Shown: positions 47,038 through 60,400 of the stretch, in pieces
Numbering within the stretch: position 1 is the stretch's first letter
How the letters are laid out: each line of letters opens with the position of its first letter
From: Linnemannia schmuckeri
Taxonomy: Eukaryota > Mortierellomycota > Mortierellomycetes > Mortierellales > Mortierellaceae
Assembly (NCBI GenBank): GCA_029449235.1
Contig: JANATG010000015.1
Coordinates: forward strand, 1,054,001-1,118,000
Length of the DNA: 64,000 nt
Reading direction: 5' to 3'
The notes under the pieces: generated by a model
What the model was told of the DNA's origin: nothing
What the model saw: only the letters and a program-made list of their open reading frames with translations
Database searches by the model: none
Position numbers and translations under genes: made by a program

Positions 47038-47508
47038 CAATCCTCTCCAGCCAAGGGGGTCTATTGAGGAAGGATAAGGACAACAACAACAACGAGAGAA
47101 CAAAGTTCTACCAGATCTTCCAGGGGACAGACTTAAAAAACAAGCATGCGAGTCTGTGTGTTTGGATGGTGTCTTCTTTTTTGTCTTGCAGAGCACGCAT
47201 GATATTCGCCTCCTTTCGCGTCACCCATCCTATCAAAGATGTGCGACCCCTTTCACAGAAAAAAAAAAAGAAAAAAAAGGAAGGCAGAGAGACAGACTTG
47301 CCTTGCTTGGAAGGAAGGATAGACCCTTGCTCACATAGAGGAGAGAAAGGGAGAGAGAGGACGCTTTGGGCCGTGTGTTTCCTTTTTTCCTTCTTTTCCT
47401 CTTCTCTTTTAGTTCTTTTCTCTTTTCACACACCCGCTCGCCCACTTATTCATTCTCACACTCAATCTCCCTTTCACCACACTTTCACTACACGGACATA
47501 ATCAAGCA
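46424..47508. other. Intergenic: H1 3' flank and EB1 promoter
   Basis: Gene-free by inspection. It holds a purine-rich stretch (46485-46550), a long pyrimidine-rich stretch (46670-46870), a 36-T run at 46999-47034 and a CT-rich leader (47370-47495) before EB1. Confidence 0.55.
46999..47034. repeat. 36-base T run upstream of EB1
   Basis: Homopolymer about 480 bases before the EB1 start codon. Confidence 0.9.
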
Positions 47509-49356
47509 ATGGGAGAAAGCAGAGTCGAGCTCATCACCTGGGTCAACGAGCTCTTGGGCCTCGGATACACCAAGGTCGAGCAACTGGGTTCTGGTACGGT
47601 TTCACTCTTGCTGTTTTCACTCTTCCGACTTGTTTTTTGGTTCCCATTCATGGACGACATACTCCATTAACACACTCATGTCAATGGCACCCGAAGAAGA
47701 GTTGCCCGAGGCAAAACTGTGACTATGAACTATCTGGGGCGCCTAAACCTGCCTGTGCTCGAATAAAAGACAGACCACAGACTCTTCGTCAAGAAGATTG
47801 AACTTGGCACACTGACTTGCACTTTTTTGCTTTTGTCGTTGCCATAGGTGCCGCGTACGCTCAGATTATGGACTCTATCTACGGTAAAGAATTGGTTCTC
47901 GATGGTTTATCGTTATTAGCATGGTGCTCTGAGGGAGAGATGTCTGGTTGAGATGGCTATCCGAACACCACGACTTAACGACAGCCATTTTTTTTCCCTT
48001 CTATGTTTGTTTCTGTAATTCATCTTTCTATTTCGAAAAACAATAACAATCAACAATCGTTACATGGTGGTATGTTACATGATGGTATGTCGATTCGGGG
48101 CTATACCATAACAAACAAAATAGGCGACCTGCCAATGAACCGCATCAAGTTTGCGACAAAGCACGAGTACGAGTATCTCGGCAATTACAAGGTCCTCCAG
48201 AACTGTTTCACAGCTCGCAAGATCGACAAGGTAATAAGAATAAAAACCGCTCATGTCAGGACAGGACAGGTCAACATTCCTTACAAAAGCTTGTCCTTTG
48301 TCGAATCCAATCTATGTTGCTCAAATGCTCACACACATACATAACAATTATCATTTCCTTTTTTTGTTCAATTGTTTGTGCGTTTCTTTTTCTTTCCTTG
48401 CTGTAGGGTATCCCCATTGACCGCTTGATGAAGTGCAAGATGCAGGACAACCTCGAGTTTTTGCAGTGGATCAAAAAGTTTTGGGACCAGAACTTTCCTG
48501 GAGAGTACTATGATGCTGCTGCGCGCCGAGGGGCAGGAAATGAACCTCCAACCAGCGGTAACGCCAATCGATCGACAACCGCTTCCTCCAAGAGAGTCGT
48601 CTCCAGCGCTAGTACGTCCTTTTTTATTCACAAGTGTTCTGGAGAGCTTATATTGGAGTTGTTGCAACATGAATGATACACGACGGAATGGATGCATCAC
48701 GGTACTAACACTCCTTCCATTTATGTCAACGTGTACTATGCTGGTGAAAAAGGTAATCGCTCGATGACTGGACGTGCATCGGCGCTTGCCAACACATCGC
48801 TACGAAACTCAAGTCCCGACCACACTGTGGTCCTCAACTTGCAGAAGGAGCTTCAGGCCGAGCGAACGACAGTCGTTGCATTGGAGAAGGAGCGCGATTT
48901 TTATTTCGGCAAGTTGAGGGACATTGAGGTGTTGATTCAGCAAGATCTGGAGAAGAATCCCGAGGGCGCCGAGGTGGCCCTGTTGAAGGAGATCCAGGCC
49001 GTCCTCTACAGCACAGAGGTACAGTAAACGCAATAACGATATGAGGAGCGCGTAAAGGGGTTTGATTGTTGGTTGGTTGGTTAGTTCATTGGTTCATCCT
49101 CGAATTCCTTGCCCCATCCGTCTCCTCCTCCAACTCCCTGCTCCGTCTTGTCTCCTCCTTATTTATTTTTTTTTCCCGTTTTTTTTGGTGAGGACGGGTT
49201 TCCATTGTAAAAGTGAAAGGAAAGGAAATAGCTACTAACCGTGATACCACGGCGCCTTACTTGCACGTCTTTTTTTTCTTTTTACAGGAGGGCTTTGAGA
49301 TGCCACCGGAGGAGCAAGCCTTAGGCGACGATGAGTACCCCGACGAGACGTTCTAG
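47509..49356 (+). CDS. Microtubule plus-end protein EB1 (Bim1/Mal3)
   Basis: Tracks growing microtubule ends and recruits partners there. Six exons: 47509-47593, 47848-47883, 48124-48230, 48407-48611, 48753-49018 and 49288-49356, giving 255 residues, normal for EB1. The N-terminal calponin-homology domain reads ELITWVNELLGLGYTKVEQL, GAAYAQIMDSIY, VLQNCFTARKIDKGIPIDRL and DNLEFLQWIKKFWDQNF. A Ser/Thr/Asn linker follows, then the EB-homology coiled coil (LQAERTTVVALEKERDFYFG, KLRDIEVLIQ). The tail is acidic and ends DEYPDETF rather than the EEY/F end that binds CAP-Gly domains in animal EB1. Intron 4 ends in AAAAAG, forced by frame. Confidence 0.94.
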
Positions 49357-49624
49357 AGTGTCGTTTTTTTGAGGATCCAGTTGCATTCAGCACAAGGAAC
49401 ACAACACACATCACAACAAAGCACAACAAGGCGCGCGCTCGTTCGATTGCACCGACAGTTTTGAAGCTATCGATGATCCATACAACTACGCAAAGAACAT
49501 TAGCTCCAAGCACGAGCACATGAAAGGAATAAAAAATGGTGAACACTATAACGGCATGGTCAATACCAATCCCTCACCTTTAACCTGAGAGACGAGAACT
49601 TAAGGAACCCGTCAGGGGAAGAAC

Positions 49625-49669
<45 letters not shown>

Positions 49670-50846
49670 GTTTGGTTGCTTGGTTTGGTACCTGCATGCG
49701 CGTCCTCGGGAACTCAAAACGAGGAGTAAAAAAAGAAGAGTGGTTTAAGGTCTGTAAGGCATGATCGTGGAGGTAGTGGTTGGCGGTTTTGATGTTGTTT
49801 GCTGAGCGTGACCGAACCCCCTTGTTTATCCGAAGGAGCAAATATGACGAGGGAAGTTGGACGTGTGTTTGTTCTTGAGCGTAAAACATTGACAGGCGAG
49901 TGTGTTTGCGTATTGTCCGAACATTCCAATCCTCCGAGTTGCTCCTCTCCTTTTTATCTGTTCTTTTTCGTGCTCGCTTTCTCTCTTTCTCTGTCTCCAT
50001 GCCGACCGTGCTGATATACATCTGATGATGGTCAGTATGGCAATGAGTTGGATAGTTCTATCTTTTTTTTTAATCCGATTGAAGCTGCCACTTTCCTTCA
50101 ATATCTTTGATTTCGCAAGTGGTTCTATTCAGTTTGCCGCTCGTTGCCAGCCTCCTCCATTACACTCGATCTCTTCCTTCTACTGCCTACTGCCACACTC
50201 ACGCACCCATACAGTCCTTCTACCGTCAACGCCACCATCGCTTTCACCGGTAGCCCCATTCTGCTTCCTTCTCCTTGTTGTCAGTTGCTTTAGCATATCG
50301 AGCATACAACGAAGGGCCTACTCTCTCATAACAAGGAGTTGAACAAAAGCATTGGAGCTCTCGCCCCCCTCTTTTCTGCTTGTTTATTGTTTTTCTCGCG
50401 GTATTACTTTGTATGCCTGACCTGTCCTGACCTCATCCTTAGGGGTTCGTCGTCGCACTAACACAGTGAATCCCATCGATACATCCTCTGTCCCTTATTT
50501 TGCTCCTTCTCCGCATCTCTTCCCTCCTGCCCTTTGTTTTCCTTCCTTTTCCCCTCACTCACTGTCTCTCTTCCTTGATTGTCTCGCTTGATCTTCTCCC
50601 TACTTTTTGCATTTTCTTCAACTGCCCTACTTGCTTTTTCCACTTCTTTCTCTCCCCTATTTCGCCTTTTGGTGCCTTTCATCACTCTTTCATCTTTTTT
50701 CAGTCTTGTTCACTCGTCCCTTATTCTCCTCCATCCCTCTATCTCTTCCCACCCTTCTTCTCCCCTCGTAACGTCAAGAAGATACTCGCCTTCGGACGAG
50801 AGGGGTCGCCAAATCGTCGTACAAGAAAATAAGCATAATTTTGAAC
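49357..50846. other. Intergenic: EB1 3' flank and RING-gene promoter
   Basis: 1.5 kb with a 39-T run at 49626-49664 and a long CT-rich leader (50470-50780) before the RING-gene start. No gene, tRNA or conserved frame is recognised. Confidence 0.55.
49626..49664. repeat. 39-base T run downstream of EB1
   Basis: The longest homopolymer in the window, about 270 bases past the EB1 stop codon. Confidence 0.9.
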
Positions 50847-52742
50847 ATGAAGGCAGTCCCGGTACTAGCAACAGAGGCACTACGTACAAATTCGAGTCGC
50901 GACCAGGACCTTCCTCATGGGAGCAGCAGTCGACATGCTTGCATTGGCAGTAGTGGTACAAGTCCAAGTCATCTTCGGAACATAACCCACTCGCCGTCAC
51001 CGTCACCGTCGTCACTAACACAAGCACGCTCCGCCACCACTGGCCGCGCACAACTCCACAGGAAAGAGGAAGAACCCGCTGTGGTTGGTACACTTGAACG
51101 CTCACTGGATGCGTCTCGCAAAAATTCGATTCACCAAAACAACGACTACGCCGAACACTACTATGGCAACACCGGCAACACCCACTGCCTTAACAGCAAC
51201 CAGCACGGCAGCCACTACCACCGTGGCCAGGATAACAGCAAGAGTAGTACAATTGCGACAGGAGACGACACCAACACCAGGCGCGAAAAACGACACTCGC
51301 TGCCATCAACCTTAGCATCCTCTTTTGCTTCTGCTGCTTCTACCTACACGATACCACCAACTACTCCTTCACCTCCTGCACCACCGCTGCCAATCCACAC
51401 TACTCTATCAACTACCTCCATACCATCATCGTCACCATCCCCTCGGACGACGACATCTACGATACCCATCATTACTCACAAGGATCGTATCATCCGCGCA
51501 TCAACCACACCACCCAGAAAACCATCCGAAACCACTACTCGCACACCGTCATCCATGCCGTTTTCCATCAACAACAGCAGCAATAACAACAGTAGTCACG
51601 CCCATCGATCAGCTGATGTTACTGGTCCTGATGGTTCAGGCATGGGAAGCGGAGGAGGAACAACTGAAGGCAGCAGTGGTAGACGCTTCTCGATTTCAAC
51701 ACAGCTCCAACGATCCAGTATAACTCGTGACGCTGCGTCACCAACTGCTCTTTCAGGATTGGGCGGATCGAGCAATAACAACAGCAGCCGCGGATCGAAC
51801 GTTGTTAAGATGAATGAGAATGCCGCCTGGCCTGGTCAGGCATGGCCGACATTGGCAGGAGGCAGCGTAGTAGGCGGACAGTGGAAACCCAAGACACCAT
51901 CGTCTTCATCACCGTCCCTTAACAAGAAATACGAGCTTGTCCCCAAAAGCATTGACCATTCGGAAGGTGTGACCATGCCAACAGTCTATCCCAGCACCTC
52001 TGCTCAACAGCAACAAGTCTACTCGGGAACTATCAATGGATCTGGACTTCAGCAACAATCTGGTCGTCAATTACAACCCGCTTCTCCTGCAACAGAAACG
52101 ACAACGACAACCGGATCGACTTTCCTCCAGCAGAACAGCAATACCACGGAGATGGATACATTTTCAGAGACACACAGCGGAGTCATCATGGTCTACCCCA
52201 ATACCTCTTCTTCGCACCAAGCAAGCACTCCAGCCAACGGACCAGGATATATTGGATTGAGCGACTTTATACGATCACTGTTCTCTCAGTCACTCATCTC
52301 TCGACTCTACTCCCATCGACCTCGTTTCTCAAGTGTCAGTATTGGAACTTCCTCTTGGTCCGTCATGAGGTATGGTGTTTATTGTTTCTCATACTCCATG
52401 TGGGTGGGAAAGGGAGGACATTCGATTGTTCTCCTTTTTTTGTGTGTGCGTTAGTTTTTGACTCGCAGACATGCTTGTCTGCGGCGCACTGCATACGCCC
52501 AAATGTATCACACACGCAGGCGCGCAATGACCCCATTGCGTACATCATTTTGAGCTTTGTTTGGACCGCTCTCTTCTTCGTACAGAATGTACTAGGCCCT
52601 AAAGAGAAATTTCTTTCATCTCTGTACTCTTTGCTCATTTTCCATCATTTTTCTTCTTTCCTAGGGTTTTAAATACATGCCATCTCCTCTATCTCATCCC
52701 AGTGACAACCATCACCATGGCCCGGCTTGCCACAGTAGAGTA

Positions 52743-52782
<40 letters not shown>

Positions 52783-54095
52783 CATTGAACACACTCGCCC
52801 AAGAGAAAAAAAAAATTATCGATATATCCTCTTGTGGTTGGTCGCTTGGTGTTTTTGGATGGTTTCTCAAATCTAAAAATTTTCTTTGTTTCTCCCTGAA
52901 TCATCCCCACACTCCTTTCCCTACCATTCATATGTATTTACTACATCCTTATAGCATGATCTGCAATGAACAGTTGTATAGCTGGTTGACGGTACAGGCA
53001 TTCTTGTTTCTGTCACAGATCGTGTCAACGTGCAACATTCTTCAGCGCCAGATGATGATGATTTCGAGCAGCAGGACGAATGCGATGGAGCAGCGGACCA
53101 GGATTATGTTGCTTGTGTTTATGATCTGGACTGTCATTGGCGTCGGCTTCTTGGGATCTGATAGTAGTAGCTCCCAGGATCCTTGCGTAAGTTTTTTTTT
53201 TTTTTTTTTTTCAAAGATACGCATACTCCAAGTACAGGGGATATCGAGAAGGAATTGATGAGATGTTATGCGTTATAGAAAACTAACGCGCTTTTTTATG
53301 TGGGACAAGTCGACGACGAATGACCCGATTTACAGCTTATCGTTCAAAATTATTATCTTCCATGTCTCTGTGATTGGATTCTACTTCCTGGTAAGCTTTT
53401 TTTTTTCTTGAGAAAGAGAAACGCGTCAAACATTAAAGTGACATAGCAATACTAACTTACCTTCCCACTAATTAACTCTCAAATAGCCTTGCAGCTCGCT
53501 ACTGCTGACACGAGTACTTCCAATCTCGATGCCGTCAGGACTGACCAGGACAGCAACAAAACTCATGATCGACAAACTGGGATCGACCCCCATGGTCGAG
53601 GGCATGTTTGGAGGCGACGCTGAGGAGGCCACCTGTGCGATCTGTTTGGGAGATTATAAACCGAATGAGACAATCCGGTTCCTCCCTTGTCAACATCATT
53701 TCCATCTTGAGTGCGTCGATCAGTGGTTGGCGACTGACAAGAGTTGGTAAAGGCAGTTTTATTTTTGGGATTGAGGTGGTGTTGTGGTTTGGTTTGTTTG
53801 GTTTTGTGAATGTTTGACTACTGCATGTATTCACGCGTCGTTCCTTTTTATTTCGTTTGGTGACTCGAATAGCCCGCTGTGCAAACACGATATCGACAAA
53901 CCACTGGATATTCACAACAGTCGGAGAAACGCAACAGCTCACACAAGCAGCAACACTCACATCAACAACAGCAACAACAACGCTAGCGAAGAGCACACCC
54001 ACCATAATAATGCAGGACCATCTCACAGCAACAACAACAGCAGCACCAGTGGCAACAATGTTGGAATGGATGGATTCCAAGTTATCGTTGTGTAG
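50847..54095 (+). CDS. Membrane-anchored RING-H2 protein (probable E3 ligase)
   Basis: Predicted ubiquitin ligase of 797 residues. Six exons: 50847-52369, 52665-52739, 52955-53186, 53310-53390, 53487-53746 and 53873-54095. The first 500 residues are disordered, rich in Ser, Thr, Asn and Gln. Several hydrophobic segments follow: LLYLIPVTTITMARLA, LYSWLTVQAFLFLSQIV, IMLLVFMIWTVIGVGFLG and IIIFHVSVIGFYFL. The C-terminal RING-H2 is C687-x2-C690, C705-x-H707-x2-H710-x2-C713, C724-x2-C727; the last Cys pair comes from exon 6. The tail is Asn/Ser/His-rich. Exon 1 splices directly to 52665, since leftover AG plus G keeps the frame. Introns 2 and 3 carry 38 and 20 T right after their donors, and intron 3 ends in AAG behind a CTAAC branch site. 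The start ATG is likely, not certain. Confidence 0.85.
52745..52782. repeat. 38-base T run behind RING-gene intron 2 donor
   Basis: Starts with the T of the GTAAGT donor at 52740 and fills the first part of the intron. Confidence 0.9.
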
Positions 54096-54497
54096 ACTCC
54101 CTACTGCCCCCCACTGCCTTTTCAACTTTCCCAAGTTTGACATCTAGAAGACCACCCACATCTCCACGGCGTAACACGCCTAATCTGTATATAGGACCCA
54201 TTTTTCATTATCCCATGCCCCTGCATCACCCCGTGCATGATACGTATGTGAGGATCAGACACCTTGCTAAGGGAGTGCACATATCTGTTTTTTTTTCTTT
54301 CTTGCTGATAGAACATTGTTATCTTTCCATCTTTTTCTCTTTGTTTACTACGCTTTTATTTGTCAAACTGAATGAATTTGGATCTCGTTACAAAAACTTG
54401 AAACTACAGGAACGTTGTGATACTTGTTCATAAGTAAAAAAAAAAAAACGACCCAGACAAAAAAAACACACACAGAAAAGCTTCTCTAATTACTCAA
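54096..54497. other. Intergenic between convergent genes
   Basis: 400 bases between the stop codons of the RING gene (+) and the large orphan (-). AT-rich with an A-run at 54437-54448. It holds 3' flanks only. Confidence 0.6.
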
Positions 54498-57400
54498 CTA
54501 AAGAAGATGAGAACGGCGCCCCTCCTTCGTCTCCGCCACATACTGCTCAACGTCCTCAATCTGTTTCTCCAACTCTGTAATCGATAACAGTGCGATCCCC
54601 GGAGGTGCACGCCAGCTTGTTTGACCCTCGTTCTCGCAAAGTGCCTCAAGCTCGCGCCAGAAGGTTTGCATCTCCCGCTCAATCCTCTCTGCTTCAACTT
54701 GAGCCAGCGTCTTGGTCCTATCCGGGTTCGACAATCGGATCCCGTAGGCGGGTAGTGAGGGTGCGATCATTGTGCCGAGTTTGTGGTGAAGGTCTGTATC
54801 ATAGACCACCGGCGAATCAAAAAGACTGGTGCCATTCGCGAAGGTTGAACCTGTGGTGGTGACAGTGGAGGAGTGCATAATGTGATCGGGAAGTTCTGAG
54901 GGGAGTGGATCGCGTTGGAGACCTGGAGCTGAGTACAGGATGTCATCATCGGGACCCCGGATAAAGTACTCTGGTGTTCTTCCATGGTAGTGGTATGCTG
55001 ACGCGGTGCTGGCCGTAAGTCCTTTCGAGACGGACGATGATGTCAACAAAGAGGGCTGGGACTGGAGTGATAATCCAAATAGGTGCGAGATCCGACGTGC
55101 TACTGATGCTGTGGGGGTTGTTGATGTTGAACCGGCGACGCCTTTTTGTTTCGAAAGGAACGACGGGACTTTGAGCATGCCAAAGCGAGGGCTCTTGGTC
55201 TGAGATAGAACCGCCTGGGCGACGGAGCCCATTTCGGCACCGATGTCAGTATCGGTATCGGCGCAAGAGAAGGAAAGCACGACACTGTTGTCTTTTGGAG
55301 GCACTGCGGGTGGGTCGTCTTTAGGCGGGACTTCTGGAGGAATGATCTCATCATCCTGCCACCATTGTTGTTTCCCTTTCTGTTGTCCCTGCTGCCCCTG
55401 CTGCTGCTTCTCTTCCAACTGCTCCTTCTGCTCTCGCTGCTGTTGTTCCATCTGCTGCTTCTGTCGTTCAAGCTCAGCCATTCTCTCCTCTTGCTCCCTC
55501 TCCTGGCGCTCGCCAGCCTGGATCCGTAACTCCCTCGCGCGCTCCTTATCATTTTCAATCTGTGCCAACCTCTTATCCTCATTCCTCTGCCACTCCTGCT
55601 GTCGTTCAGAAATTGCCATCAGCAGCTGTTCGGGGGTCAAGACAATCCCGCCCACCTCCAGAGCTACCACCAGATTCTGAAGGGTTTTGGAAAGACTGAT
55701 GAGGGACTCGAGGACGAGCATGGAGTTTGAACGGTTGTTGATGGTGTCGGTGAGGGAGCGTAGTTGGTGGTTATGGAAGTAGGTTGATTCCTTGAATTTT
55801 ATGGTCGAGAAGGCAAATGAGATTGGAGTTGGACAGGTGGAAGTGGATGGTGAGTCGATGATGGCGTTCTGGTTAGATGCTCCGGTGTGGGTGTGGTCGT
55901 TGATATTGGCGCCGTCAGATGCTGTTACTGCTGCCGCCGCAGCTCTAAGGGCCTTGGTCTCGAGAGCACAGTACGTCTTCAAGAAGTGACTCCATCCAAC
56001 TTTGCAGATTTTGGTTTCCTCGGGCAAAAGTGTACCCTGAGAGGTTGTCGAGCGCGCCGAGTTGCCAGATCTGGGAATGGATAGGGACAGTGAGAGTGAG
56101 GATGGGGCGGTATGGAAAGTCGGGAGTTCGGTCATGAGAGATCGTTGTGGTGGTGGACTTGGTAATAACGCGGATGCTGACGAAGACGATGGGAAACATT
56201 CAAGCGCGGGAGAGCCTGCTTCTGTTGCTTTTGTAGCCGTGGTTGCTATAGTTGCGTCAGCGATGGACGACAGGGGGAACAAGTCACCCGAGACAGCAGG
56301 ATCTTGAATCAGTTCCTCGATCGTCACCCATCCGGGATCTTGCTCATTATCGTCATCGTTGTCATCGTCGTACGTGGTTTTGTTCTTTTTGGTCTTCGAC
56401 ACGAACCGAGCCTTGAACTGACTCTTCATCCGACTGAAGTTGCCACTTTTTTCCATGACAACACCCTCTGCCAATGTGTCCGATGCTGAAGTAGCTGCCA
56501 GTGGTGCAGCATCGATTTGATACGGAGTCAAACCAGGCGACGCAACAGAGAACCGTTTAGAAGTTTCCAGACCATGTGCAAGCGACGAGTCGGTAGCGAG
56601 CGAATCGGTCGACAAGGAAGACGTCAAAGATGTTGACGTTGACGTTGACAACATGGATGACCTGGCTTCTACTAGGACCATGTATCGGCTCCCACAGGAA
56701 GACCCATGTTCGATAGCGTGGTTGAGTAATGGGTACGGGACTGGGTGCTTACCGTGAATTGAGACCGATCTTGCCGGCATCGTCATCTGTGCTGCAGCAT
56801 GCACATTATATTCGTTGTCCTCTTCGTCTTCAGCAAATGATTTTAGAGGTATGGCGTCAGGGGACGAGGCGGTGGTGAACGTCGATAGTTTGCTGAACCG
56901 CTTGAAAGGCCAGATCTTACTAGCAGTCTTTCGCATCCTGCTCTGGGTCTTGCCTTCTCTTCCGGCCTGTCCCTTCTCAACTCCTCCTCCTCCTCCTCCT
57001 CTTCCACCTTCATCCTCTAGGTTATCGTCACTACTGGCAGTAAACACGTTCCAAAAGGAGCTGTACACCTTTTTCACAAACAAGCCCCTCATATCCTCTT
57101 CGTAGGGCGGCAAAAACCCAGCCTTCTGGAAATTAGCCAGCGCCACTACACCACGCCGTTGACGATCAGTCACCAACGAGCCCTGAGCTGCCAGTTGACC
57201 ATGTGTGAACACCGACTCGATCCCTTCGAATAACCCTGAAGGACTAGGGGGAGTGAAGATAGCCGCCTGGGTGGCAGCGTTAGTGATCGCGAACGGAGGT
57301 TGCTTGCCACGGTCACCACTACGCTTCTGGCCCATTCTGTGAGTGTGAGAGAATAGAATGTCCTTCTGGTGGGCTAGTCGGAGAATGCGTGGAAGGAGGG

Positions 57401-60400
57401 CGATGAGTGCTTTTGGGAACCGATTCATGGATCCGGGGGTCGAGTCGAGGCGTTCAAGAGCCACGAGGGCGTTGACGAGACGGGCGTATTCGTAGTCGGC
57501 GACGCAATCGTAGACCGGCTTGCCGTCCTTAAAATTGGTGGGTTCGATAAAGTCCTTGGGCCAGGAAATATTCTTCGTCTCGGTCGACGTTGTGAGCGGG
57601 TCCGACGATGCTATTGAAGGAGAAACGAGATCACCAGAGATCTTGGCGACCAGACGACTGATCTCACCTCGACCATCCAAATACCTCTCTTGAGCACGCG
57701 AACTGCAATAGACGGAAGCATCAGCATCAAAACAACAGCTAGTGCGTGTGGTCACCGGTTGACGACGGACAACGGTCGCCTTTGAAGAAAAACAAACATC
57801 AGGCCAGGTCTTGGGAGGCGAAGCCTTCATGGGAGGCCAGGTATAGGGCGCTACTCGGAGACACCCCGCTACGGAGATTGTCGACGACGGTCGGATGGAG
57901 AGCTTTAGCTTCTTGGGTTCCATCACTCGGCGCATAGTTCCGGTGGCTAGCATTTCGAGACTTGCAAGACTCGCAGGCGCAGTTGATTGGAACTGATGGT
58001 GCTTTTCGGATTGAGACATGCGTCGGCAGGCTTCGAGGGCGTCACTCGGTGGGGATGAGGCATTGACGAGTCGCTTTGCAATTGTTTGCAGGATGTCATC
58101 CTGAGGGGTTTCTTGTCGCGTAGGGTCCATCTGGCGAGGAGGAGCTGGTTCGTCGGCTTCTGAGTCAACGACGTTGGCTTGACTACCATCGACGACAGCG
58201 GCTGTGATGGCGGTAGTGTCAACTGTGGTTGCTGCATCGACAGGTATAGATGGAGATGCCAAGGAAGGCATCTGCGGGGCAGTCTCTGGGATCTCACCAG
58301 CACTCATTTTACGCTCGATGGTTTTCTTGTGCACGTGTATCAATAAACTCAAACGCCCTAGATCCTTGACTGGGGCCAAAAAGGGTCGAATCAGCGCTGG
58401 AGCAGGCACCAAGGAAGAAGAAGCACTACTAGAGCTCTGAGAGGTAATAGTTGAGTCCGAGTGGGGAACTTCATTGGCGGCCTCGGCGGTGGCGTTGGCT
58501 CCACCACCGTTGGCTTGAAGCTTGTTGGTGCTATCAGACTTGTACTGGGATGGCTCTCCGGTGCCTGAATTGGTAAACGAAGGTGTGGAGGGGGCATGGG
58601 CAGTGGCTGCGTCCGAGAGGTTGAGGGAGAGTTGCCCAGCCATCCTCTTGGCGTCCTTCCTACGAAGCTCATCCACAATGAGGTCTGAAAGAAAAAAAAA
58701 AAAAAGGAATCATGAACCATATCCAAAATTTGGTGGCGTTAATAATAAGAGTCATCCCAACCTCTCCAGCACCGACATCATTCCGAACACCTTGCTTCAT
58801 TGATGACAGTTATGGAATGGGTGGCATAAAACATGATGAGGATACGTTACCAAAGCGGTTGTACGGCTTGGACACCCCATCGACGACCTTTGAGGACCCA
58901 TCGTCTGCAGGCATTCTGCGATGGATCGAGAATCCTGCAACTCTCGTATTGCAGGAGGCCGAGCGCATTTCGTACAAGATCTGCGAAGGAGGAAAAAAGG
59001 CGCACATCATACCAAAAATTGGTAAAAGGGTAAACGAACGATAAACATATGTGATGATGATCGTAACAAAATTTCCTCTTCCAACGTCAAAAAAAAATGC
59101 TTCAAGTTCAGACTACTCTCACAAGCATAAAAAAATAAAGGGCAATGAACGTAACCAGACATGAAAAGAAAACGAGGAAAGACAGAGAAAGACAGTTATA
59201 AGTTTTACCTTGGCAAATCCCTCGCCCATTTCAACCCCCTGAGCCTTCTTGGTTTGGAACTCCTCCAAGGGACCCTGGTAAAGAATCCCTTCCGCTGGAA
59301 ACTCCATCAGAATGAATCCGAGTATTCCATACTTTTCAACACCAGTAACCTCCGTGCCTTCACCTTCACCGTCATCTCCGGGAAGCTCAGTTGGACGATC
59401 GAAAGGGAGCGAGTATCCCAGTACGTTAGGCGTGGTTGTGCGGCGCCTATACCACCACCACCAAAAAATACGACAACGAACACGAAGACATAAAAGGAAC
59501 AGCGGTCAGTTGAAATCAAATTCAAGGGCAAAAGGCTTCTCTTTGAGTTACAATTGTCTATCACATGAAGAGGCGACGAAGATAAGGCACACAGTAGCGA
59601 TTGAATGGCAAGACAGGGAGGGCAGAAGGAGACTGATGAAAATAAAACAAAAAAAGTACCAGTTCTTACAAGAACTTCTGGGCCCATTCAATAGCACCTA
59701 ATTCATGCTCAATAGCATCCTGGATAATCATCCTAAGGACAACCCGAGAGGACGACGACTTGTCGTCGCTGTTTATGGGATCTGTTCGAGTCGCGGCGTG
59801 CTTGAAGAGTGTCTTGTCGGGGAACACTTTCAACAAGTACTTGGGAGGCAACTGCTGCTGTTGCTGTTGCTGTTGCTGGCCTGAAAGATGGGCCAAATTA
59901 GCGGCACCGTGGGCGGAGGTCGTGAGGATATAGACCTTGGAGAGGACGTCGCGGTTGCTGTCAAAGGGGTCGACAGTTGCTTTTATACCCGCCGAGCTGT
60001 TTCCGCTGCCGCTGCCACAGAGATCGACAGAGCCGGCATAACTCAGCCGGTGGAGGAAGGGGACGTTCTTGAAAAAAGTGCGAGACTGGGGCGGGATCGG
60101 CTGGACCAGCTTGAAGAAGGAAGACTTACTCTTGTTCGCTTCAGTCTGTTCGGTAGGAGTTGAAAGCTGCGTGGTCGAGGAACGAAGATCGGTGATAGCG
60201 GCGGAGGCAAAAGCAGCTGCTGTCAAGCTGGCGTGAAGGGGACTTTGCCGCTTACTCCGAGGCGGAGTCGGAAATTCCGACGATGTGGACGACGAAGGTT
60301 GCTGAACGCCATTGCCAGAAGGGACGTCATCGAACTGAGGAAAGCGAACGCTTGAGCAGCGTAAAAGCTCTGAGATGTTCTCAGGGGTGGGCTCCCACGT

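Noticed and set aside
52355..52672. Frame with a membrane-like stretch (IAYIILSFVWTALFFVQ) inside RING-gene intron 1
   Set aside because: No splice combination keeps phase through it with the flanking exons, whereas direct splicing 52369 to 52665 keeps phase exactly.
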